NCBI GenBank assembly: GCA_028699735.1
Contig: JAQVUB010000125.1
Coordinates: 1 to 7,080, forward strand
Origin: Lentisphaeria bacterium
Lineage (GTDB): Bacteria > Verrucomicrobiota > Lentisphaeria > Oligosphaerales > Oligosphaeraceae
Reading direction: 5' to 3'
DNA length: 7,080 bases
Position 1 is the first letter of the stretch; every line of letters begins with the position of its first letter. Position numbers and translations under genes: made by a program. Shown one piece after another: positions 1 to 5,478 of the stretch. The notes below the pieces were generated by a model, which had not been told where the DNA came from, did no database searches, and saw only the letters and a list, made by a program, of their open reading frames with translations.

Positions 1-8
1 TATCCCCG

Positions 9-74
9 TTCCCGTATTTGTCCGTGTTTAGTCCGTGTCCCGTCCGTGTTTAGTCCGTGTCCAGTCTGTTTCCA
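9..74. repeat. 11-bp tandem repeat (GTCCGTGTTTA / GTCCGTGTCCC)
   Basis: Five consecutive 11-bp units are seen: GTCCGTGTTTA at 20-30, GTCCGTGTCCC at 31-41, GTCCGTGTTTA at 42-52, GTCCGTGTCCA at 53-63 and a degenerate GTCTGTTTCCA at 64-74. A further degenerate unit lies at 9-19. The unit endings alternate between TTTA and TCC(C/A), so a 22-bp higher-order period is laid over the 11-bp period. No reading frame on either strand here looks like a gene. The array may continue to the left of the window. It is a simple tandem repeat; no function is evident. Confidence 0.85.
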
Positions 75-82
75 TTGCAAAA

Positions 83-109
83 AAAATCTTTCAGGAAAAA
101 CAAGATTTT
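83..109. other. A/T-rich inverted repeat upstream of the kinase gene
   Basis: AAAATCTT (83-90) and AAGATTTT (102-109) are perfectly complementary, giving an 8-bp stem with an 11-nt loop. The stem is almost entirely A/T, so it could be chance in a low-complexity stretch, or a binding site for a dimeric regulator. It is not followed by a T-run typical of an intrinsic terminator. It lies 67 bp upstream of the kinase start codon. Confidence 0.3.
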
Positions 110-120
110 GAGGGATAGTA

Positions 121-164
121 GCACGAAATTTTTTGTGATTTTCGTGCCTTTCGTTGTTTAAAAT
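121..164 (-). repeat. CACGAA-type dispersed repeat, copy A (inverted)
   Basis: Read on the minus strand, this begins TTTTAAACAACG and continues as 9-bp units ACGAAAGGC, ACGAAAATC and ACAAAAAAT (plus-strand 146-154, 137-145 and 128-136). Two more copies of the same design lie at 2908-2950 and 3988-4027 in the opposite orientation: a T-run, then TAACA, then ACGAAAA-type units. The copy also forms a hairpin, with GCACGAAA at 121-128 pairing with TTTCGTGC at 140-147 around an 11-nt loop. It ends 11 bp before the kinase start codon, so it probably lies within or next to that gene's promoter and leader. The repeat relationship is seen directly; mobility or function is not shown. Confidence 0.7.
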
Positions 165-175
165 AGAACCGTTTT

Positions 176-2959
176 ATGTCAGAAGCACCGGGCAAACTCG
201 AGCAAAACGATGACAAGGGCAATGAAACAGGTCTGCCCGAAGTAACTCCTTTGCAACAAACTCCCGGGAACATCACGGAAGTTATCTCTGCGGAAGACAA
301 CACCAGCGAAATTCTGGCCATTCCGAAGCAAACCCTCGCCGAATTGGGCATCAAACTGGAAAACAGTGCTCCGGATTTCAGCAATATGGGTGAAATCGGT
401 CGTGGGGGCACCGGCCTGGTTATGGGCGCCACCGATGCAGCGCTGGGGCGCCTGGTGGCAGTCAAGCTTCTTTTGCCGGAATATCGTTTCAGCCGGGAGC
501 ATATCGAACGCATTATCCGGGAGGCTCGAGCGACCGCCCAGCTGGAGCATCCCAACATCGTGCCGATGCATTCTCTGGGGCTCGATAAAAAATATGGCGT
601 TTATTTCACGATGAAAAAACTGCAGGGGGACACCCTGCGAAATATTCTCCGGCAGTTGCGCGATGGGAACCCGGAATACATTCTCGAGTATCCCTGGACC
701 AAACTGCTGGCGATCTTCTTGAAAGCCTGTCAGGGGATTTCCTACGCCCACAGCAAGGGGGTCATCCATCGCGATCTGAAACCGGAGAATATCCTGGTTG
801 GGAAATATGGGGAGGTGACCATTATTGACTGGGGACTGGTTCGCAAGATGAAGCCGGTAAAAACCTCTGTCGATGTCAGCAATGACCGCGAATTTACCGT
901 GGAAAAAAATGAAGGCAAAGAGGAAATCCGCTTTGCCGGTAAAGAGCATTCCAACCTGACCGTCGATGATTTCATCAACGGGACGCCCCGCTACATGGCT
1001 CCGGAGCAGGCCGTCGGCTGGAACTCAAAACTCGATCACCGTTGCGATATCTACTCGATGGGCGTCATCCTCTACGAAATCCTTACCTTCCACAATCCCT
1101 TCGAGAGCCTGAAAATTGAATCTGAAGTGCTCAATGCGGTCAGCAACGGAACCTATCTTCCACCACGGCAGACAAAACCCAACGGGAAAAGCATTTCACC
1201 GGAAATTGAAGCGATCTGTCTGAAAGCGATGGCTCTCGAACGCGAAAACCGCTATCAGAGCATCACCGACCTGATCCATGACATCTACAACCAGCAGAGC
1301 GAGCGGGAAGTGACGGCCTACAAGGCTCCCTGGTATGCCAGTTTGCTCAAATGGAGCAAGCGCAACCCTCTGAAAGTCGCGGTGTTGATCGGGGCTTTCA
1401 TGGCGGTACTGGCCTCCGCTTTCTCGATTCTCCTGCTGGATCATTTCAGCTACCGGGAAAATATCCGCCAGATTCAGGAATTACGTGAACGCGGAAAAGG
1501 CTGCCTGCTGGAACTGGGCAAAATGCTGGATGACCGCACACTGCTGCTGCAAAACCTGCCTCTTTTCTCCTCGTTTGCCGGCTATGAAGTCACCGCTAAT
1601 CTCAAGATCGAGGAAAAAGAAAGCGAGCTGATCAATATCTACGACCAGGCTTATTTACTGCTCAACGGACTGTCAAGCATCTCGCAACATCGCCCCCTGG
1701 TCAATGCCATCCGCGAAGAAATCATCATCGAGCGCCTGGAATTCGCCAGAAAATACCAGCGCATGGGCGAAATCAACCGCTGGCTCGGTATGGCACGCAC
1801 GGAATTCGGTGCTAATTTCGAATACAGCAACGCGAAAATGAACGCATTCCTCAATGAAATCGACAAATTCCGCCGGGGGGATTGTCAGTTGCAGATTGTC
1901 AGTCAGCCCTTTGGTGCCGAAGTGGAAATTTTTCCGCTTATCCAGGACAGCCTCGATAATTGCCTGAAAGTTCAGTCTGAGCCGCTGAAAATGCCAATGC
2001 TTTCCCGCCAGGCCGGAAAATATCCGATGCCCAAAGGGAATTATCTGCTGAAATTTTTTCTGCCGGATCGTCCCGCTGTGCTCTATCCGCTGTATCTGCA
2101 ACATGGCGAAACGCTTGATTTGGTTGTGCAGATTCCGAAAAGCATTCCCCCGGAAATGGTTTACGTACCCGGGGGGCGCTGCCTGCTCGGGGGCAAGGCC
2201 TCGCAGAGCACTCAGTTCCGATATGCCAATATTCCGGGATTTTTCATTTTGGATCGGGAAGTCACCTTTGCCGAATATCTTGAGTTCTGGCTGAGTATCG
2301 AGAGTGAATCCGAGCGCACACGCCATCTCAGCGAGGTACATCTTTCCGCCGGCAACAAGAATCCGGTACCGGCCTGGGCACCTGATGGAACGCTGATCGA
2401 AGGACTTTCCCCCGACCATCCGGTCGTCGGCATCAGTGCTGAAAGCGCTATGACCTATTGCCAGTGGCTCAGCTTGAAAAATGGGCATAACTGCCGTCTG
2501 CCCAGCGCCGATGAATGGGAAAAAGCCGCCCGTGGAGTCGATGGCCGACTCTTCCCCTGGGGGAATTTCTTCGACTCCGGAAAATCTTTCATTCGTGAGA
2601 ATTTGCAGGCGGGCATGACCTATGGGCGTTGGGCGCCGCCCCGTCAGTTCCCCGGCGATATCTCCATCTATGGCGCCTTTGACATGGCCGGTAATGTCCG
2701 GGAATGGACCGGTACAGTCTTTACGGATGGCACGGGGTTCTATCAGATCAAGGGGAGCAGTTCGGTGGCCACCAAGCGTTATCTGCCCCTGGGCGGTGCG
2801 GATGACATGCCGCTAATGCCTTCCGATGTCGGCTTCCGCTATATTATCCCGTATGAATATGAAGCCGCAGTACAACCCGGAAATCCAGGCTTCTCCCCGC
2901 AACCCAATTTTTTTAACAGTGAAAAAACACAAAAAAACACGAACAAGGATGCGCAATGA
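176..2959 (+). CDS. Membrane Ser/Thr protein kinase fused to an FGE/sulfatase-modifying-factor-like domain
   Basis: A 927-residue fusion. Residues 1-67 are an acidic, probably disordered leader. Residues 68-370 are a Hanks-type kinase with all key residues: glycine loop GRGGTG (75-80), Lys97, Glu116, HRDLKPEN (198-205, catalytic Asp200), metal-binding Asp218 in DWG instead of the usual DFG, MAPE (274-277) and Asp291. The segment between DWG and APE is long and charged. One membrane helix spans about 400-421; lysines and arginine on its N-side suggest the kinase is cytoplasmic and the rest periplasmic. Residues 425-570 look helical. Residues 570-655 weakly resemble a PEGA-type beta domain. Residues 657-892 are FGE-like (MVYVPGG, CRLPSADEWEKAARG, FPWGN, DMAGNVREW, VGFR), but the C-terminal part lacks the paired cysteines of true FGE, so it is likely a binding or sensing domain. 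The ATG at 176 is the first after an in-frame TAG at 164 and has no clear Shine-Dalgarno sequence. Residues 912-924 are encoded by a repeat element. The stop overlaps the tdh start. Ligand and kinase targets are unknown. Confidence 0.93.
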   Translation: MSEAPGKLEQNDDKGNETGLPEVTPLQQTPGNITEVISAEDNTSEILAIPKQTLAELGIKLENSAPDFSNMGEIGRGGTGLVMGATDAALGRLVAVKLLLPEYRFSREHIERIIREARATAQLEHPNIVPMHSLGLDKKYGVYFTMKKLQGDTLRNILRQLRDGNPEYILEYPWTKLLAIFLKACQGISYAHSKGVIHRDLKPENILVGKYGEVTIIDWGLVRKMKPVKTSVDVSNDREFTVEKNEGKEEIRFAGKEHSNLTVDDFINGTPRYMAPEQAVGWNSKLDHRCDIYSMGVILYEILTFHNPFESLKIESEVLNAVSNGTYLPPRQTKPNGKSISPEIEAICLKAMALERENRYQSITDLIHDIYNQQSEREVTAYKAPWYASLLKWSKRNPLKVAVLIGAFMAVLASAFSILLLDHFSYRENIRQIQELRERGKGCLLELGKMLDDRTLLLQNLPLFSSFAGYEVTANLKIEEKESELINIYDQAYLLLNGLSSISQHRPLVNAIREEIIIERLEFARKYQRMGEINRWLGMARTEFGANFEYSNAKMNAFLNEIDKFRRGDCQLQIVSQPFGAEVEIFPLIQDSLDNCLKVQSEPLKMPMLSRQAGKYPMPKGNYLLKFFLPDRPAVLYPLYLQHGETLDLVVQIPKSIPPEMVYVPGGRCLLGGKASQSTQFRYANIPGFFILDREVTFAEYLEFWLSIESESERTRHLSEVHLSAGNKNPVPAWAPDGTLIEGLSPDHPVVGISAESAMTYCQWLSLKNGHNCRLPSADEWEKAARGVDGRLFPWGNFFDSGKSFIRENLQAGMTYGRWAPPRQFPGDISIYGAFDMAGNVREWTGTVFTDGTGFYQIKGSSSVATKRYLPLGGADDMPLMPSDVGFRYIIPYEYEAAVQPGNPGFSPQPNFFNSEKTQKNTNKDAQ
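2908..2950 (+). repeat. CACGAA-type dispersed repeat, copy B (inside the kinase 3' end)
   Basis: A T-run and TAACA (2908-2918) are followed by three 10-bp units: GTGAAAAAAC (2919-2928), ACAAAAAAAC (2929-2938) and ACGAACAAGG (2939-2948). It matches copy C just after tdh in both the lead-in and the 10-bp period. It is translated as the end of the kinase gene (FFNSEKTQKNTNK, residues 912-924), well after the FGE-like fold closes at about residue 892. Its last unit supplies the AAGGA ribosome binding site of tdh. The low-complexity Asn/Lys-rich tail is therefore repeat-derived. Confidence 0.7.
2945..2949 (+). promoter_or_regulatory. Ribosome binding site of tdh
   Basis: AAGGA lies 6 nt before ATG 2956 and 9 nt before ATG 2959. 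It falls inside the last codons of the kinase gene and in the final unit of repeat copy B, so translation of tdh is probably coupled to that of the kinase. Confidence 0.6.
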
Positions 2960-3987
2960 TGAAAGCGATTATGAAGACCCGTCCCGGTGAAGGGCTTGAG
3001 CTTTGCGATGTACCGGAACCCGAATTTGGTATCAATGATGTCCTGATCAAGATCGAAAAGACCTCGATCTGCGGCACCGATGTGCATATCTACAACTGGG
3101 ATGAATGGTCACAGAAGACGATCAAACCTCCGATGATCATCGGACACGAATTTGTCGGACATGTCGCCGCCTTTGGTGCCAATGTCCATGACCTCCAAAT
3201 CGGCGACCTGGTCAGTGGGGAAGGGCATATCGTTTGCGGGCGCTGCCGTAACTGCCTGGCCGGGCGGCGCCATCTCTGCCCGAAGACTCTGGGTGTGGGT
3301 GTCAACCGCAGCGGGGCTTTTGCCGAATACCTGTCCATTCCGGTGACCAATGTCTGGCATTGCAACCCGAGACTGAATCACGATGTGCTGTCCTGCTTCG
3401 ATCCCCTCGGCAATGCTACCCATACTGCACTGAGCTTCCCGGTGCTTGGCGAGGACGTCCTGATCACCGGCGCCGGCCCGATTGGCATCATGGCAGCGGC
3501 AATCGCCCGCCATGCCGGCGCGCGCTATGTGGTCATCACGGATGTTTTGGAAAGCCGCCTTGAGCTGGCGCGTAAAATGGGGGTCACCCGGGCGGTCAAT
3601 GTCAAAAAGCAGAGCCTGCAGGATGTGCAGGAGGAACTCGATATGAAGGAGGGTTTTGATGTCGGCCTGGAGATGTCTGGCAACCCAGCCGCCTTTAATT
3701 CCATGGTCGACAATATGTGCCACGGCGGCAAAATCGCCATGCTCGGAATTCAGCCGGCCAGCACCGCAGCCGATTGGCATAAAATCGTCTTCAATGGGCT
3801 GACGATCAAAGGAATCTACGGACGGGAAATGTACGAAACCTGGTACCTGATGACCAGCATGCTCGAATCCGGGCTGGATATCTCGCCAATTATCACCCAT
3901 CGCTTCCACTACCTGGATTTCCAGAAGGGCTTTGACGCGATGCGCTCGGGCAATTCCGGCAAGGTCGTCCTGAACTGGGAAGTCTGA
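2956..3987 (+). CDS. tdh: L-threonine 3-dehydrogenase (NAD+, zinc-dependent)
   Basis: This cytoplasmic medium-chain dehydrogenase oxidises L-threonine to 2-amino-3-oxobutyrate with NAD+; Kbl, encoded downstream, consumes the product. At 343 residues it matches the usual length (E. coli about 341), and long blocks agree with my memory of the E. coli protein, for example ICGTDVHIYNWDEWSQKTI, VSGEGHI, GVGVNR, TGAGPIGIMAAA, VITDV, IKGIYGREM, FQKGFDAMRSG. Visible sites are catalytic-zinc Cys39 and His64-Glu65, structural-zinc cysteines 94, 97, 100 and 108, the Rossmann loop GAGPIG (172-177), and Asp196 placed to bind the NAD ribose. Two adjacent ATGs (2956 and 2959) could start it. The first overlaps the kinase stop as ATGA and sits 6 nt after AAGGA; the second would give the MKA start seen in relatives. 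The gene order kinase-tdh-kbl differs from the kbl-tdh order of E. coli. No terminator follows; a repeat begins right after the stop codon. Confidence 0.97.
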   Translation: MMKAIMKTRPGEGLELCDVPEPEFGINDVLIKIEKTSICGTDVHIYNWDEWSQKTIKPPMIIGHEFVGHVAAFGANVHDLQIGDLVSGEGHIVCGRCRNCLAGRRHLCPKTLGVGVNRSGAFAEYLSIPVTNVWHCNPRLNHDVLSCFDPLGNATHTALSFPVLGEDVLITGAGPIGIMAAAIARHAGARYVVITDVLESRLELARKMGVTRAVNVKKQSLQDVQEELDMKEGFDVGLEMSGNPAAFNSMVDNMCHGGKIAMLGIQPASTAADWHKIVFNGLTIKGIYGREMYETWYLMTSMLESGLDISPIITHRFHYLDFQKGFDAMRSGNSGKVVLNWEV

Positions 3988-4027
3988 TTTTTTAACAACG
4001 AAAAAACACGAAAAGGCACGAAAATTC
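3988..4027 (+). repeat. CACGAA-type dispersed repeat, copy C
   Basis: The element begins at the first base after the tdh TGA. Six T and AACA are followed by three exact 10-bp-period units: ACGAAAAAAC (3998-4007), ACGAAAAGGC (4008-4017) and ACGAAAATTC (4018-4027). It is the cleanest of the three copies in the window and lies in the same orientation as copy B, again at the 3' end of a gene. Confidence 0.8.
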
Positions 4028-4051
4028 TTTTTAGGTTGTAGCTTTGACGGA

Positions 4052-4093
4052 TGGAGTTACGCGCGCATGTAGTCCAGCCTTTAGGCTGCTCCA
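4052..4093. repeat. REP-like palindromic element
   Basis: A perfect inverted repeat, CAGCCT (4075-4080) and AGGCTG (4083-4088), is separated by TT. An outer complementary pair, TGGAG (4052-4056) and CTCCA (4089-4093), encloses it. A self-complementary GCGCGC lies at 4061-4066. The arrangement looks like a short extragenic palindromic element, and such sequences are usually dispersed in a genome; only one copy is in this window. No T-run follows, so it is not a typical intrinsic terminator. The next stretch, 4094-4152, shows nothing I can assign. Confidence 0.5.
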
Positions 4094-4152
4094 CGCTCCC
4101 CCGCAAAAACCTCAATCGGTACTCTTGCGCCACTTTTTTCAACCTGGAACCT

Positions 4153-4214
4153 GTCCATCAAAGTCAATCGTCCACGTCCATAAGGTCCATCGTCCCTTGT
4201 CTCTTGTCCATAAT
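4153..4214. repeat. GTCCATN degenerate heptamer repeat
   Basis: GTC-started units recur throughout: GTCCATCAAA (4153), GTCAATC (4163), GTCCAC (4170), GTCCATAAG (4176), GTCCATC (4185), GTCCCTT (4192), GTCTCTT (4199) and GTCCATAAT (4206). The last four units are spaced exactly 7 bp apart. The array ends 4 bp before the kbl ribosome binding site, so it lies in the kbl mRNA leader if transcription comes from upstream. It is a different family from the 11-bp array at the left edge, although both units begin with GTCC. Confidence 0.75.
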
Positions 4215-4218
4215 GCTT

Positions 4219-4224
4219 GGAGGA
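4219..4224 (+). promoter_or_regulatory. Ribosome binding site of kbl
   Basis: GGAGGA is a strong Shine-Dalgarno sequence. It is 5 nt before ATG 4230 and only 2 nt before ATG 4227, which favours 4230. It also rules out the upstream in-frame ATG at 4044, whose extension would be repeat-encoded. Confidence 0.85.
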
Positions 4225-4229
4225 ATATG

Positions 4230-5399
4230 ATGTTTCAGCAATATTTGCATGACGAACTGGATAAGATCCGCGCGGCGGGTCTGTATAAGGAAGAGCGCAT
4301 CCTGATTTCACCGCAGGGAACCCGGATCACCCTCGCCGATGGCCGGGAAGTCGTTAATCTCTGTGCAAACAACTATCTGGGTTATGCCGCCGACCCGCGC
4401 ATCATCCGGGCCGCACAGGATTTCCTCGAGAAGTATGGCTTCGGGCTCAGTTCCGTGCGCTTTATTTGCGGCAGCCAGGATATTCATAAGGAACTCGAGG
4501 AGAAGGTCGCCGCCTTCCTGGGCACGGAAGATACCATCCTCTATTCCTCCTGTTTCGATGCCAACGGCGGACTCTTCGAAACGCTGCTGAGTGCCGAAGA
4601 CGCGATCATCAGCGATGAACTGAATCATGCCAGCATTATCGACGGAATACGCCTGTGCAAAGCGTCAAGATTCCGCTACCGCAACTGCGATATGAACGAC
4701 CTCGAGGAACAGCTGAAAGCCGCTGAAAAGGCGCGCTTCAAACTGATCGCCACTGATGGCGTCTTTTCCATGGACGGAGTCATCGCCCCGCTGCAGGAAA
4801 TCTGCGATCTGGCTGAACGCTATGGCGCCCTGGTCATGGTTGATGACTCCCATGCAACCGGTTTCCTCGGGGAAAACGGGCGCGGTTCGATCGAATACCG
4901 ACAAGTCATCGGACGGGTCGATATCGTTACCGGCACCTTTGGAAAAGCCCTTGGAGGAGCCGGCGGCGGCTTCACCTCCGGACGCCGTGAAATCATCAGC
5001 ATGCTGCGTCAGCGCTCACGACCCTATCTGTTCAGCAATTCCCTGTCACCGGCCATCATCGGAGCCTCCCTCAAGGCACTGGAACTGGTGCAAAGCGATC
5101 CCGCCCCCCGAAAACACCTCGTTGCCCTGGCAGAACGCTTCCGCAAAGGCCTCAGCCAAGCCGGATTCTCCCTGCGCGGCGGCGGTCATCCGATCATCCC
5201 GGTCATGCTTGGGGATGCGGTAAAAGCCCAGCAGATGGCTCGCGATCTGCTGACCCTGGGATTCTACGCCATCGGCTTCTTCTATCCGGTTGTCCCGATG
5301 GGACAGGCACGCATCCGCACCCAGCTCTCAGCAGCGCACTCTTTCGAAGATATCGACCGGGCTGTCCAGGCCTTTCGTGAAGCCGCAAGCAAACAGTGA
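4230..5399 (+). CDS. kbl: Glycine C-acetyltransferase (2-amino-3-ketobutyrate CoA ligase)
   Basis: This PLP-dependent fold-type I enzyme of the alpha-oxoamine synthase family converts 2-amino-3-oxobutyrate and CoA to glycine and acetyl-CoA, completing threonine breakdown started by Tdh. It has 389 residues against about 398 in E. coli, with a slightly shorter N-terminus and C-terminus. Near-identical family blocks include NLCANNYLG, SVRFICGSQD, HKELE, YSSCFDANGGLFETLL, NHASIIDG, ATDGVFSMDG, RQRSRPYLFSNSL, IIPVMLGDA and GFFYPVVP. Visible sites are His133, which should stack on PLP, Asp205 and His208 in VDDSH, the Schiff-base Lys239 in TGTFGKALGG, and Arg363 in ARIRTQ, which should hold the substrate carboxylate. 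The reading frame is open for 62 codons further upstream, but that part is encoded by repeats and matches nothing in the family. The 242-bp gap from tdh has no clear terminator, so co-transcription is likely. Specificity for threonine breakdown rather than another oxoamine reaction is supported by tdh next door. Confidence 0.96.
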   Translation: MFQQYLHDELDKIRAAGLYKEERILISPQGTRITLADGREVVNLCANNYLGYAADPRIIRAAQDFLEKYGFGLSSVRFICGSQDIHKELEEKVAAFLGTEDTILYSSCFDANGGLFETLLSAEDAIISDELNHASIIDGIRLCKASRFRYRNCDMNDLEEQLKAAEKARFKLIATDGVFSMDGVIAPLQEICDLAERYGALVMVDDSHATGFLGENGRGSIEYRQVIGRVDIVTGTFGKALGGAGGGFTSGRREIISMLRQRSRPYLFSNSLSPAIIGASLKALELVQSDPAPRKHLVALAERFRKGLSQAGFSLRGGGHPIIPVMLGDAVKAQQMARDLLTLGFYAIGFFYPVVPMGQARIRTQLSAAHSFEDIDRAVQAFREAASKQ

Positions 5400-5464
5400 C
5401 CGCCCGCCACAAGAGCCGGGTTTTGTTCCGTTTTTGAATCCGATTTTCATTTATCAGGCAAATC

Positions 5465-5473
5465 AAGGAGTGA
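5465..5473 (+). promoter_or_regulatory. Ribosome binding site of the SDR gene
   Basis: AAGGAGTGA is a near-perfect Shine-Dalgarno sequence 5 nt before ATG 5479. It decides the start against the in-frame ATG at 5290, which lies inside kbl. The rest of the 79-bp gap after kbl (5400-5464) holds no convincing promoter or terminator. Confidence 0.85.
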
Positions 5474-5478
5474 CAGGC

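Noticed and set aside
9..74. CRISPR array
   Set aside because: Units are 11 bp and contiguous, with no unique spacers; the other repeats in the window also lack spacers.
134..164. Promoter with TTGTGA and TAAAAT boxes before the kinase gene
   Set aside because: The 19-bp spacing is long, both boxes fall in the A/T-rich repeat copy, and transcription would start almost at the start codon; the match may be chance.
1673..2488. 271-codon open frame on the minus strand within the kinase gene
   Set aside because: It is antisense to a coding region with clear protein motifs, shows no recognisable domain, and has no ribosome binding site. The other long minus-strand frames at 179-949 and 3109-3909 are likewise shadows of the kinase and tdh genes.
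3988..4226. Glycine riboswitch before kbl
   Set aside because: The gap is explained largely by repeats, and I see no conserved paired aptamer core.
4044..4229. 62-codon N-terminal extension of kbl
   Set aside because: It is encoded by palindrome and heptamer repeats, matches no Kbl N-terminus, and is bypassed by a strong ribosome binding site at 4219-4224.
5403..5426. Possible intrinsic terminator after kbl (CCCG...CGGG then TTTT)
   Set aside because: The stem is only 4 bp with a 10-nt loop and the T-run is interrupted, so it is too weak to call.
5290..5478. 63-codon N-terminal extension of the SDR
   Set aside because: It overlaps the 3' end of kbl in another frame, and a near-perfect ribosome binding site points to ATG 5479.
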